Counted from the stretch's first letter, positions 49,101 to 60,207 are shown. The stretch: 64,000 nt of DNA from Vicia villosa (GCF_029867415.1 NC_081182.1:14382497-14446496); one strand, 5' to 3'. The notes: a model not told the origin generated them from the sequence alone. Numbers and translations are program-made.

Positions 49101-50222
49101 ATATGGTCAAAACCTCACCTAGCCACTTTTTTCTACTTGTGATTGAAAATATGATAGAATCCAATAAAAAATGTTAAGATTGAACTAGATTAGAATTGGT
49201 TGTATTAAAGAAATTAGTACAATGAGTATAAAATTCATTTTATATAGTCATTCTAGTTCAGTTAATATAATACATGTTGAAGTAATCACAACCAACTTCT
49301 AATTTTTTAATATATATCGAATTAAATTTTAATAGATAAGCAACTATATCTAAAACCATAACTAAATATTAATTGATAAGCAAAGTTTTTTCTTCCCCAA
49401 GTTGAAAGTGTATGTTAATATATTAATTTTTTGTTAAATAATATACAGCGTTTGAAATTTGTCTTTGTTGGTGATTAAGCGAAAAGTCGCATGTTCGCGT
49501 TTGAAATTTGTCTTTGTTGGTGATTAAGCGAAAAGTCGCATGTTCGAATCTGCATCATTATATTTGATATTCTTATATAGTTATTAAAGATATTGTATAA
49601 CAAATAAAAATAAAAACTATAAGAAAATTCTATAACACATACAAAACTATCTTTATAAATGATTTAGATATAATACAACATTTTACAATATAAATTTTTA
49701 TAATAGTTATTTTAACAAGTGCTTTAAAAGAACTCGTATCAGTTTTTAGTTAATATAAAAAATAATATAATAATAAATAATCAAATACTGAATAATTTAA
49801 TTAATAGAATTTTAATTATTAAAAAAAATTTAGTTAATAATTTATAATTATTAATAATTTATTTATTTTAATAATTTATTTATTTTAATATATTACGTAA
49901 AAATATATTGTTGATAGTGATTGAACTTTAAACCAACAATTTGCACTCATTAATTTCAAATATGACTTATCAATTAAGTTATCTCACAGTAACACTAAAT
50001 TAAAAAATAAAATATTGAATTTTATTTTATAATGGTAGTTGGCATTAAGATATTTTCAGATAAAAAAATATCTAAATATCTCCTTTAAGAAATCAAACGA
50101 TATGATCTAGTCTTATTTATAAAAGATAATTTAATTTTTATATTTAATGAATAATCAATGTATCTAATTTAATAATATATAAAATATTTTAATTATTTAA
50201 TTAATTTAATAAAAAAAGGAAA
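46193..50222. other. AT-rich intergenic DNA, no gene recognised
   Basis: About 4 kb with long A/T runs and small chance ORFs (46987-47175, 48315-48587, 48703-48891), none with a recognisable domain. The only structured part is the SINE-like duplicated segment at 49448-49550. The segment at 47660-47900 is somewhat less AT-rich (GGTGGCAGGTTGCAACCTG) but without an ORF. Confidence 0.6.
49448..49550 (+). repeat. 49-bp tandem duplication with a tRNA-like B box (SINE-like)
   Basis: The unit beginning GCGTTTGAAATTTGTC is present twice without mismatch (49448-49496 and 49497-49545). The second copy ends in TGTTCGAATC, a Pol III B-box match, preceded by GGTGATTAAGCGAAAAGTCG, reminiscent of tRNA-derived sequence. 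No A box or poly(A) tail could be assigned. Confidence 0.5.
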
Positions 50223-50395
50223 TGCTAACCAGTATCTTTGAGGCACTCTTTAAGTGATTAAAGTGTTAAGTTTTTATTAAAATACGTGTATTCAATACAT
50301 TAAAAGTGTAATGAGAATTGAAATATTAACTTTTATAAAAAATATTTTTTTTTATTTAATATGCTTAAAGAGTGCCCTGAAAATATTGGTTAGCA
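50223..50395. mobile_element. Small MITE, 173 bp
   Basis: Terminal inverted repeats start TGCTAACCAGTATCTTTGAG on the left and, read inward from the right, TGCTAACCAATATTTTCAGG. Both continue into GGCACTCTTTAAG, making about 30 bp of imperfect inverted repeat. No clear target duplication was found (flanks GGAAA and AGACA). The interior is non-coding. Confidence 0.75.
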
Positions 50396-50629
50396 AGACA
50401 CATAAAAAAAATTGTCTCTTAGTATATGGAATCGGATGAGTATTAATTTAATTAATTATTTATTAAAAGGCTAACCATATTAAAAATCCACATCAAAAAA
50501 CATTGTCTTTATTTATTTTTCTTTGTTGATTGTTCATTTACGAGGCACAAAATAATCTAAACTTTGACTCTCATTAATAACTCTCTGAATGCAAAGCTGT
50601 TTACTTTTCCAACACACTTCACTCCACCC

Positions 50630-50637
50630 TTTATATT
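50630..50637 (+). promoter_or_regulatory. Candidate TATA box of the BURP gene
   Basis: CCCTTTATATTC lies about 45-50 nt upstream of the ATG at 50681, in a pyrimidine-rich context, giving a very short predicted 5' UTR. Prediction only. Confidence 0.4.
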
Positions 50638-50680
50638 CTTTTCCCCCCTGCCACACACAACCTTCAAACAAACACAAAAA

Positions 50681-51622
50681 ATGAGACTTTCAATTTCTTC
50701 TTGCACCTTCATCCTATTCACCCTACTCTTCTCTTTGGTAACACCCTCTTAACTGTTTTCACACTACATATGATATTTTCACTTGTTTAATTTTTCAATT
50801 TTATGAATTTTTTGTATGATTATTTATTTATTTTTGCAGATTATTCAAGAGAATTATGCTAGAAAGATAAACAATATCATGGAAGTTGAAAATTCTGATC
50901 ATGAAGATCAACACAATTCTCATAAGAATCATCATCAAAATCAACTAGAGCCTGAATTGAACGTATTTTTCGTTCCGACCGATCTAAAAATCGGAAAAAT
51001 AATGCCGATTTATTTTTCGAAAAAAGACATATCAACAACTCCAAAATTCCTCCCTAAAGAAGACTCCGAAAAACTCCCTTTCACCCCAAAAAAACTCCCT
51101 CTCCTACTAGATTTCTTCTCCATCCCAAAAGACTCACCACAAGCCAAAGCCATGAAGTACACCCTAGACCAATGCAACTTTGAACCAATGGAAGGAGAAA
51201 CCAAATTCTGCGCAACATCGTTAGAATCTCTATTCGATTTCGCAAACTCCATGTTCGGTCCAAACTCAAACTTCAAGTTTTTGACCACAAAACATGTCAC
51301 AGAATCCACCATCCCTTTACAAAACTACACCATAACAAAAGTGAACAAAATCTCAGTTCCTAATGCTTTTGGATGTCACCCCATGCCATACCCTTATGCG
51401 GTATTCTATTGTCATACACAAAAGGGTGATGCCAATTTATATGAGATTGTTGTTGAAGGAGAGAATGGTGGAGTTGTTGAAGCTGCGGCGATTTGTCATA
51501 TGGATACGTCGAAATGGGACGCCGATCATGTCGCCTTTCGGGTTCTTAATACTCGGCCGGGGAAGTCTCCGGTGTGCCATTTTTTTCCGCCTGATAATCT
51601 GGTTTTGGTTCCTACACCATAA
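50681..51622 (+). CDS. BURP-domain protein, 279 aa, two exons
   Basis: Exon 1 (50681-50737) encodes a 19-residue hydrophobic signal peptide. The intron is 50738-50839 (GTAACA...TTGCAG, phase 0), and exon 2 is 50840-51622. After a short linker comes a His/Asn-rich segment (DHEDQHNSHKNHHQNQ), then the BURP domain. This has its N-terminal FF...IPxYF-like part and the diagnostic four CH pairs at 198, 210, 238 and 265, with spacings CH-X10-CH-X26-CH-X25-CH. The protein ends 13 residues after the last CH, as usual. Length and layout match the short USP/BNM2-like subfamily of secreted or vacuolar plant BURP proteins, whose biochemical role is unsettled. The open frame, splice sites and codon use look intact. 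The ATG at 50816 lies inside the intron and would skip the signal peptide. Confidence 0.93.
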
Positions 51623-51740
51623 AAAATTGTAGTTGTTTTGTTTATGTATGTGTATGACAAACTTGTCAACTATAATAATAATAATAGTAATAGTTCTAGA
51701 ATGGTGTAATATCAAAGATCATCTTGATGCAAAACTAGAT

Positions 51741-51747
51741 AATAAAG
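51741..51747 (+). terminator. Candidate polyadenylation signal of the BURP gene
   Basis: AATAAAG lies about 120 nt after the stop codon, in an AT-rich 3' region with TTGTATG and TTTGTAGT elements around it. Confidence 0.45.
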
Positions 51748-51759
51748 ATGATGTTATTG

Positions 51760-52692
51760 TATGATTTTATATCTTTGTAGTTCTCAATTATATTTTGTAT
51801 ATGCTGGTTTAATTTTTTTTTTTAATGAAGCTCATATTTAAGAATAAATTATGTATCTGAAATTATTTATTCAATATATATGAAAAATATTTTTTTTCTT
51901 GTAATATGATCGAGATAATTTTATCGAATTGTGTAATAGAGAGACTGACGTTCGTTCGATTGAGATTAAATGGTTCTGATTCATACTTGATAGAATTAAA
52001 ATTTATTTTTGCTAGCAAAAGTTGCTTATGCAAGAAGTTTTGTTTTTTAATGAAATCTGTTTTATTGATTAAAAACAGGAAGAATAAAAAAAGAAAACAA
52101 GCTCAAAAGTCAAATATGATGACAAATTGTTTTTAAAAAATATGATTATAAAAAAGTCTAAAGTCAAAAGTTGTATTGTTGATGTGCGTACGCATCTCGT
52201 TAGGTAATATCCAACTATAAATATTCCATATATATAATATATAAAAAATAGACTTGAGTTTGACAATATTTAGTTATCTAAAAAATACACTATTTATTTA
52301 TCCAGACTTATGAAAATTTTAACCATGGAGTACTAGGGGAAAAATGTGGGTTCTTTTCAACAAAAAGAAAAGAGGATTGGACCCTACCAAGAAGTATATG
52401 TGTATCGATCACCTTTCTTGTATAGATGGTAATTCAATCACTAATCAAACAATGGTTTAGAAAATAATAAGAACATTAACCCCAAGTGTTAAGTGGAGGA
52501 CAACTAATGCAATATGGGCTCAACATGCAAATCGTCTCACATGGCAATATAACCCTTATATGAGGATATTACTTGAATCTGTCTCGAATTTGACAGAGAA
52601 ATTCTATTTGAACTGAGTTTTGATTCAAGTTTGGATTTTTTTTTCATTTACAAAATATGAGGATAGTACAGGGACACTAACACTCACCTTAA
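51760..52692. other. AT-rich intergenic DNA between the BURP gene and a MITE
   Basis: No coding sequence is recognised. Small ORFs at 51906-52136 and 52069-52266 are low-complexity and overlap on opposite strands. Confidence 0.6.
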
Positions 52693-53118
52693 GGGTGTGT
52701 TTGGTTTAGAAGAGAAGTTGTGAAGAGAGAAGTAGGTAAGAGAGAGTGAGAGAAGAGAGAAAAATGTGAGAAATAGAGTAGATTTGATGTATTGTTTGTT
52801 ATAAGAGAAATATGAGAGAAATAGAAGAGAAAGAAATATAACTATTTTTGAAAAACAAAAATATCCTTTACTAAACAAAGTTATTACACCATAAATTTAA
52901 AAAATAGATAAAATAAAAGTTAATAATATAATAATGAGGTAAAATTGGAAAATTGATACTCTTTCTCATTTCTCTTCAATTATGAGAAGATTGAGAAGAT
53001 GATGGGATCCATTAGTTATAACTCTCTCTCTTCTCTTTCTCACCTCAACCAAACAAGAGAAGTTCCACTCTTCTCTTCAACCTCTCTCGCTTCTTTTTCT
53101 CCTCTACCAAACATACCC
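52693..53118. mobile_element. MITE, 426 bp, TAA target duplication
   Basis: The ends are GGGTGTGTTTGGT (left) and ACCAAACATACCC (right), a 12/13 inverted repeat. TAA flanks both sides (52690-52692 and 53119-53121). The inner arms are purine-rich on the left (AGAGAAGAGAGAAAAATG) and pyrimidine-rich on the right, so the whole element can nearly fold back. PIF/Harbinger (Tourist-like) by duplication length and end sequence. Confidence 0.87.
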
Positions 53119-53775
53119 TAAATCCATCCGTTTATTTTATTATATACTATAATATATTATTTTGTTTTAATAATTTAAAAGGTTAAATATGTATTTATTA
53201 TATACAATATTATTTAGTAATTCACTAAATGGATGATGGCAGAGTGGAGATACTGAAATTCTTTTTAGGACGAATTTGTGTTTTAATTCTCCGTCTCTAT
53301 TAAAATCTGGGGCACGGAATAAAGATTGTTTGGAGATTAGGGTTTATGTTTAGGGAAGGTACAAACCTTTCTCGACACGTACCAGCCCCGTTTATTTCAT
53401 TATATATTTTATTATTCAATTTTGATAATTTATAAAATTAAATATGTAGTCAATATTTTGATATTTTGATTTGTATTTATTATTTAAAATATTTGAACTA
53501 TATGTATGAAATTTTTTGAGATTGTTTTATTTTTTTTATTTGTATTGTAATTTGTTTTTGGAAAAATAAATATTTCTATTAAAAAATGATTTCACTAAAT
53601 GGATAATGGCGGGATAGGGATACCTGAATACAACTTGAACTTGTTTTGGGATGGGTTTGGATTTTAATTGTCCATCCTCGTTGCCCGTTGGGGTTTGAGG
53701 CGGGGAACATGAATTGCAAGGGGATTAGAGTTTGGGAAAGGTAAAAACCGTCTCTGACATGTCCTGTTACCATGC
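53119..53775. repeat. Diverged direct repeat of about 370 bp
   Basis: Two copies of a unit around TTCACTAAATGGATGATGGC occur at about 53220 and 53590. Both continue through a phrase on GGACG/GGATGGG...GTTTTAATT and GATTAG(G/A)GTTT...GGAAGGTA. They are preceded by similar AT-rich stretches (TTTATTTCATTATATATTTT). The nature of the unit is unknown; it may be an old dispersed repeat. Confidence 0.6.
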
Positions 53776-55568
53776 CTACTTTGATCATTGTCCTATTATC
53801 TTGAAATATGACAATTAGTTGTGGGGCTCCAAACCCTTTAAACTCTTGGTTGATCCATGGTAGTCTATTTGAGTTAGTGACTTCCTTTTGGTGTAACACT
53901 GAGTTTTATGGTTGGAAAGATTTTGTTATGATGAAAAAGCTTAAATCCCTCAAAGTGATCCTTACATCCTACGGTAGAGAGGTTTTTGGTAATCTTGGGT
54001 TGTTTTTGTGGTCATTTTTGGAGCCTTATTTATCTGAGAGGTTGATACAAGATCCAAAGCGATTATAGATTTTTGGTTTATTCTTAGGACTAAAGACTCT
54101 CAATTGTTTCAAAGATCTAGGTCTAAATGATTCAAGAAAGGTGATACTAATTCAGGTTACTTCCATGCTTTTGTTAAGAGCATGAGGAGAATAAACACTA
54201 TCTTTGTGCTTAAAGTTGGAGATGTTTTGATCGAAAGGGTGTATGATATTAGACGTGAGGTAGTGAATCATTTCACTGAGATCTTTAGAGAATCTAATGT
54301 TGATAGACCTCGTCTGGATGGTGTGGTATTCCACTCTCTTTCGAACAAATATAATCTTTCTTTATCCGCCCATTTTAGCCTTGAGGAGCTTATTTGTGCA
54401 TTGTCACAGTGTGATGGTAAGAAATTTCCATGTCCGGATGGTTTTAACTCCTCCTTTTTGAAAAATATTTGGAACCTGCTTAGAGTTGACTTGAGGATCA
54501 TGTTTGATCAATTCCATCATTTTGCATATCTACCTCGCAGTTTTCAATCTTACTTTATGACTCTAAATGCTAAGGTTAATTCCTCATATCATCTAGGAGG
54601 ACTTTGACCTATTTCTTTAGTGCGGTTATTGTATAAGTTGGTGGCTAAAGTGTTGGTCGTTAGACTTGAGTCAGTGATGGAGAAGCTTATATCCCCCAAC
54701 TAATCGACTTTTCTTAAGGGGAAAATGTTGGTTGATGGAGTGGTGACTGTTAAGATGGTTGACGTGGCAAAAAGATCTAAAAGAGCTTGCCTCATTCTTA
54801 AGGTGGATTGTGACAAAGCGTACAATTGAGTTAGGTCAAAATTCCTGGATCATATTTTGATTAGATTCAGGCTTTGTGAGAAATGAAGGTCTTGGAGAGT
54901 TTACTTTTTTGTCGGTAATCTTGTGGTGTTATTTATCAAGTGCCATACCCAAGATATTGGTATCCAATGGGGTTTGAAAGCACAGGATCCCCTAGCTCCC
55001 TTCCTTTTCCTTCTCGTAGCTATGGTTCTAATTGGTCTAGGCGCGAGGGCATTTGAGATTGGTCTTTACCCTGGGTTCAGGGTTATCAATGGTGGGTTGG
55101 TGTTCACTCATCTTCATTATGATGATGACACTCTCTTGGTGACTGATCCTTCTCTAGAAAATTTGTTGTGTATTAAGGTTATTTTAGATGTTTGCGATGA
55201 CTTCGAGATTTCGAGTGAACTTTTTCAAAATAGTCTTATCAAGGTTATTGTGGACACCGTCTTCCTTTCATCATTTGGAGATTTTCTCCACTGTGAGATT
55301 AATTATCTTCTTTTTAAGTACCTTGGTTTTCCTGTAGGGGCCAACCCCCATCTTGAGACTACTTGGGATCCTTTGGTTGCCTTGTTGGAAAAAAGAATTA
55401 ATTATTGAAAGCAAATATATGTCAGTTTGGGTGGTAGAGTGGTTCTTCTCAATTATGTGCTTAATGTTGTCCCTATTTTCTTCTTATCTTTTTTGAAAAT
55501 GCCTGTTATGGTTTTGAAGAAACTTGTCAACTTACAACAAATGTTCGTTGGGGAGGGGGGGGGGGGTT
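53776..55568 (+). pseudogene. Degenerate LINE on the plus strand: end of endonuclease through RT
   Basis: It begins with FDHCPIILKYDN, the C-terminal endonuclease signature. A linker region follows (54182-54607: LEELICALSQCDGKKFPCPDGFNSSFLK, equivalent to the conserved DGFN box), then RT with the GLKAQDPLAPFLFLLV motif at 54975. The active-site box is read as YDDDTLLV (55117-55140), and the post-RT part is FKYLGFPVGANPHLETTW. Many stops and frame changes occur between. It ends in a run of about 18 G/A bases (GGGGAGGGGGGGGGG, near 55551-55567), after which similarity is lost. Confidence 0.85.
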
Positions 55569-56189
55569 GAAAGGAGTTTCTAAGAAAACCGCTTAGGGAT
55601 CCAAAAATAATGTCTTTAAACATAATACAAAATAGGCTATCAGAGATTTTTGTGTATGATTTGTGTATGTTGAAAATTTAGATTGAAAAATTTATCGTAC
55701 AATATTTGCAAAAGATTTTTGTGCGAAAGAATGCAAAATAAACATTTTGATTGCTTCAATCTTGATTACCAACTGTACATGGTTTGTCATGTTCTTGATA
55801 CATGAATACAATGAAACATATCATGTATGCATGCATCATAATGCATAACATAATAGTTTTAATTACGATCACGTCAGAATGATTAGTTGGTATTCATCAA
55901 ACACAAAATCAGTGTAAAAAGACTTGATGGAACATTTTTAGGATTAATTTGAGCAAAACAACAATATAACTTAATTTTGTATTTTTTTCTTCATTATTAT
56001 GTGTTTTAGATCGATATGCATTTCTTGTCATTCCATATTTCTTGTCATTATATATTTCTCCTCATATTTCTCACCAACATAATCACATTGTTTTAACTTA
56101 TTATTTATGCTATATTTTTAGTGTTTAATATATGTGAAATAGTGAAAGCCATTTTGAAAGTTAGATGAATACAATTTAACCACACATTT
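55569..56189. other. AT-rich DNA, no gene recognised
   Basis: The non-coding stretch contains ATGCATGCATCATAATGCAT near 55830-55850 and repeated TTTCTTGTCATT words near 56020-56055. No domain or repeat family could be assigned. Confidence 0.5.
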
Positions 56190-56590
56190 CTTATGTTTTA
56201 AGGAACAATAAGGGAATTTGTGAGAGCTTGACAGACCAATTTAGAGCCAGTTTCTAATCAGAGATAAGTCTATCTCATTTGAACAGCGATTTCTATGGAT
56301 TTCATAGCACCGATGAACTCAGCATTAAAAGCATAAGAAATATCGACGTTACTAACAAAACAACCAAAAAACTTAAACTCATGATTCCTGAGTATTCCCC
56401 CACTAGCAGCAGGACCTGGAGCACCTAAGACAACCTATCGCAGTTATATTTAACCCAAGAGCTTACGGGAGGAGTCCAAAATACTTCTACAATTTTAGGC
56501 GCATTGGGGGATGAATTGTCATATTAAAAACTTTTAAAGTTCTGAAATCTTTCATAGAGACCAAAGAAATGCATTTAGAAGAATTGGCAT
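56190..56590 (-). pseudogene. LINE RNase H domain remnant
   Basis: The minus strand, with frame changes, reads VEVFWTPPVSSWVKYNCD, then GAPGPAASGGIL, GCFVSNVDISYAFNAEF and AMKSIEIAVQM. These correspond in order to the RNase H (RVT_3) domain at the C-terminus of plant LINE ORF2. It is on the opposite strand to the neighbouring LINE, so it is a separate insertion. Confidence 0.7.
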
Positions 56591-56739
56591 AGTCTTAAAT
56601 AAGTTGCTTATAGTAATTACTATTGAAATAAAATTGACTAAGATTGTTTAAAATTAAATGTGACAATTTGAACTCACAAAAGTTCTTGAAATTCAATAGA
56701 TTTTGCGTTGGAGATGTTTTAATAAAACTCTTTAAACAT

Positions 56740-58038
56740 GAGAATTTCTTTACCCACCTCCTTATGGGGGTCACCCCCAGCGAAAACCCCATTTTACCCC
56801 GCTTCGAAAATGCATTTCCGAAATATTTCTTTTTCTATATTTTTCCAGACTTCAGAAGTGCATTTCCAAAAAAATCCCAAAAATTGGGATTTTGACTAAT
56901 TCGGAGATGCATCTCCGAAACAACAACAAAAAATCTAAAAAAAATCCCAAAAATTAATTTTAGGATATTAATTAATTCACATATCATAAATTTGATATAA
57001 TTTATGAGTAATGAATAATAATAATTATATATTTTGATATAATTTATGAGTTATGAATAATAGTTATTATATATTTCTATCCTGATTCATATTTTAAAAT
57101 TTAAAATAATTTTAATTAAAAAAATTAAAATAATTTCACTTACAAAATAATTTATAATTTTTTATTTATATATTTATAAAAAAAATTAAAAAAAAAATGA
57201 GTGTTTTAATTTATATATTTATATAATAATTATAATAATTATTATATATTTATAAAAAAATTTATATATTTATATATTTATATAATAATTATAAAAATTA
57301 AAAAAATGAGTGTTTTAATTTATAATAATTATTATATATTTATATATTTAAATAATAATTATTATATATTTATATATTTCACTTACAAAATTAATAATTA
57401 TGATTATATATTTATGTATTTCTATTCTGATTCATAATTAAAAATGAGTTATAATTTTTTATTTAGTTTAAAAAAATTAAAAAAATGATTTTGTCTTAAT
57501 TTTATTTAATGAATAAATTTTATATAATTCAAAATTTACTTATGAAATTAAGATGTTTTTGATTTATATAAGTTAGTAAAATAATTTTTAACTTTAAAAT
57601 TGTTTAGGAAATTTTGATTCACCTTGATTTTATTGATTCACCTTCATTTTATTGATTCACTTTCATTTTATACCTATTAATTGTATTGATTCACCTTGAT
57701 TTTAATTTTTTAATAATTATTGAATTCTAAAGTGTATATCCGAAACATTTCAAGACCAATTTGGTCTTGGAATATTTCGCATATGCATCTCCAAAAACAC
57801 CCCCTCTTCCAAAAAGGGGTGTTTTCGGAAATGCATCTCCGAAAACTCAAAAGGGGGTGTTTTCGGAAATGTATCTCCGAAAACACCTTTTTTTTTCGTG
57901 TTTTCGGAAGTGGATTTCCGAAAATACTTTTTTTTCAATAAAAATACGTTTTTGGAAATTTATTTCCGAAACAAGGGGTATTTTGATAAATTCGCCAGAG
58001 ATGATTAAGAAGATTAGGACGTGGATAAAGAAATTCTC
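56740..58038. mobile_element. Mutator-like non-autonomous element, 1299 bp, 8-bp target duplication
   Basis: The left end GAGAATTTCTTTACCCACCT matches the inverted right end GAGAATTTCTTTATCCACGT. Both then run on toward (C/T)GGCGAA and a CCCC block, so the terminal repeat is about 60 bp and imperfect. TTAAACAT is found at 56732-56739 and 58039-58046, immediately outside. The long terminal repeats and end sequence favour Mutator-like; an 8-bp duplication would also fit hAT. The interior is AT-rich with TTCGG palindromes near both ends and a 20-bp tandem repeat (TGATTCACCTTGATTTTAT, 57614-57700). No transposase was found. Confidence 0.8.
57770..57985. repeat. Palindromic TTCGGAAATGCATCTCCGAA repeats
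   Basis: TTCGGAAATGCATCTCCGAA, or the variants GGAAATGTATCTCCG, GGAAGTGGATTTCCG and GGAAATTTATTTCCG, occur about four times here. More such words (AATGCATTTCCGAA, TTCGGAGATGCATCTCCGAA) lie at 56805-56920 near the other end of the element. Between them, AACACCCC and GGGGTGTT form further hairpin arms. Confidence 0.85.
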
Positions 58039-58214
58039 TTAAACATTTAAAAGAGTAAGTTTTTACACACACCCACAGAGTATATTCAATGGAAAGAGTA
58101 ACTTTTTCAAAAAAAAGATAATTATTTATTTTAAAGTTCATAAACACTCGATTACAAAATCCTTTCTGCAATTATGAGAAAATTGTATCACAATAATTGT
58201 TGATTTTGTTGAAA

Positions 58215-58672
58215 AGTTATTATATTAGGCTCATTTTATGCTATTGAGTGTGGATATTACACAGTGCATCTTCAATAGAAAAACTATTTTGGTTGATTGT
58301 GTGGACCAAATTACTACATTGTATTTAAACAGTATCTTAAGCAATATATATTTTTGTCCCTATAAATATCTTAATTTTGACTTTTAGTCCCTATAAAAAA
58401 TATATTGACTTTTAGTCCCTATAAAATTACTTTTGCACTCACTTTTAGTCCCTCTACAGGGACTAAAACTAAGTGCAAAAGTAATTTTATAGGGACCAAA
58501 AGTCGATATTTTTTTTATAATAACTAAAAACCATTTTAGGTAATTTTATAGGGACTAAAAACATATTTAACTCTATATTTTATGCTATTGAGTGTGGATA
58601 TTACTCACTGCGTCTTCAATAAACATTTTATATTTTATGCTGTGGATATTATTCACTGCGTCTTCAATAGGC
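58215..58672. repeat. Three copies of a 45-bp phrase around the fold-back MITE
   Basis: ATTTTATGCTATTGAGTGTG, followed by GATATTAC(A/T)CA(G/C)TGC(A/G)TCTTCAATA, occurs at about 58222, 58577 and, shortened, 58631. The first copy lies to the left of the MITE and the other two to its right. Confidence 0.7.
58352..58571. mobile_element. Fold-back MITE with TAGTCCCTATAAA motifs
   Basis: The arms TTTTAGTCCCTATAAAATTA and the complementary TAATTTTATAGGGACTAAAA face each other around a centre TAGTCCCTctacAGGGACTA at 58446-58465. The inner TTTTGCACT...AGTGCAAAAG also pairs. It is a near-perfect hairpin of about 220 bp, of a kind common in dicots. The surrounding sequence (TATGCTATTGAGTGTGGATA) is itself repeated. 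Confidence 0.75.
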
Positions 58673-58689
58673 AAATTATATTTTAGCAA

Positions 58690-59329
58690 GTCAATTTATA
58701 TTTGGTTCCACTAATAATCAAAATTAATATTATTTAATAATAAGCAATACAATTGTTTTAGTTACTTCAGCCAGCAACTAAAATTAAACAATAGACCTCC
58801 ACATAGATATGCTCAAATGATAGAAAAATTAAATTTCATACTTATATATCCATATAGATAATAAGCAATTTCAATTGAAGACGCTCTCGTTATGTTGTTT
58901 GCAAGTATTTTTTTGTTTAGTCATTCTTTTTCGTGACATTTATATTTATAAAAAAAACCATCTAAAAAAATTTAGTGCAAGTTTAGTTTGACTTGTAAAA
59001 GCATTTTTAGAGTGCATAAGTGATTTTAACATGTTTGATTATGTTAAAATAGAATTATTCTTCTTTCAAAATTATTTCAATTTGAAATTAAAATTTGTAA
59101 CTTCTGCTTATAGAATTGATTTAACTTGAAGTTAAAATTTGTAACTTTTGCCTTCAGAATTGATTAAAGATGATTTTTACACTGAAATTTATTGTTCAAC
59201 TCTCTTTTATATAAGTGTATCCAAATATAATCAATTCGGATAAACTTAATTTATTAAAATTAATTATACCAAACTCAATTCTACTATAATCGATTATGTC
59301 CATCGTCAATTCAAACTTCAAACGTACTC
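58690..59329. other. AT-rich intergenic DNA
   Basis: No coding sequence. A phrase TTGAAATTAAAATTTGTAAC is echoed by TTGAAGTTAAAATTTGTAAC about 53 bp later (59086 and 59139), a short diverged duplication. Nothing else was recognised. Confidence 0.5.
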
Positions 59330-59332
59330 TTA

Positions 59333-59809
59333 GGCTCTGTTTGGTAAAAATAGCGGTTGATTGATAAGCTAGCTGATAGCTGATAGCTTATGGCTGATAG
59401 CTGATGACTGATAGCTTATAGCTTATAGCTGATGACTGATGACTTATAGCTGATAAGCTGATTGAAGTGTTTGGTAAAACTAGCGGTTCAACTAGCTGAT
59501 TAATTAAAATGACATAAAGGACATTTAATATATAATTATTTTAATTTAAATTAAAATAAATTATAGGGGGTAAAAGTGGATTTTAGCTAAAATAATAAGG
59601 GTAAAAATGGAAGAAAAAATGATAAGCTATAAGCTATAAGCTAAAACGCTATTTGAAATAGCGTCTGAAAAATAAGCTATAAGCTAGTAAAATAAGCTAT
59701 AAGCTCGTAATGAAAAGACCGTTACCAAACAGGTCTTTTATTGTTATATGAGCTTATAAGCTATAAGCTATAAGACATAAGCTCAAAAAGTGGCATGCCA
59801 AACAGAGCC
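59333..59809. mobile_element. MITE, 477 bp, TTA target duplication
   Basis: The ends are GGCTCTGTTTGGTA and, inverted, GGCTCTGTTTGGCA, flanked by TTA at 59330-59332 and 59810-59812. The body is rich in AGCTTATAGCTTATAGCTGA on the left and ATAAGCTATAAGCT on the right. This gives a long self-complementary structure. A relative with a degraded right end lies at 27819-28225. Confidence 0.9.
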
Positions 59810-59952
59810 TTAGTAGTTCATGTTTTACTCAAAAAATTAGTTTTTGCTTAAATAAACTCTTTTTAAAAAAGAATATAAATAGTTATAAGAGATAAAGAAA
59901 ATATTTAAAATGTTAGTTTAGTGGTACGAATTTAATCCTATAACCTTAAGAT

Positions 59953-60193
59953 TGTTATGAATAAATATTATTGTGGATGTCCATATGTATTCTAATCTTT
60001 CATCTTCATATTCCCTATTAAGTGGTATAGTGAAGTTATGATTTTTCACCTTCCTAATATCCTATAAATAAGGTATACTTTGCAATGTAAATTATACTTT
60101 TGGAAGAAGATAATAGAATAACACTTTCTCTCTTACTCTTTCTCTCCTTCATCTCTCCTTCATCTCTATATTGTTTTGGTTAATTTCATAACA
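59953..60193 (+). repeat. 5' LTR of the young copia element
   Basis: It starts TGTTATGAATAAATATTATT and ends TTTCATAACA. A TATA-like CCTATAAATAAGG lies near 60060-60072 and a CT-rich tract (CTTTCTCTCTTACTC) near 60124-60160. Confidence 0.95.
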
Positions 60194-60207
60194 CGTTATC
60201 AGCACGA
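60194..60207 (+). other. PBS-like sequence of the young copia element
   Basis: CGTTATCAGCACGA directly follows the terminal ATAACA of the LTR. This phrase commonly follows the 5' LTR in plant copia elements. It is not the standard TGGTATCAGAGC, and which tRNA is used is unclear. Confidence 0.6.

Noticed and set aside
55551..55567. G-rich run as a quadruplex or telomere-like signal
   Set aside because: A single near-homopolymeric G tract at the end of LINE similarity; no repeated GGG spacing and no telomere unit.
57720..58042. Overlapping ORFs on both strands with repeated SENT/KTPP-like residues
   Set aside because: Produced by the TTCGG palindromic repeats at the right end of the Mutator-like element.
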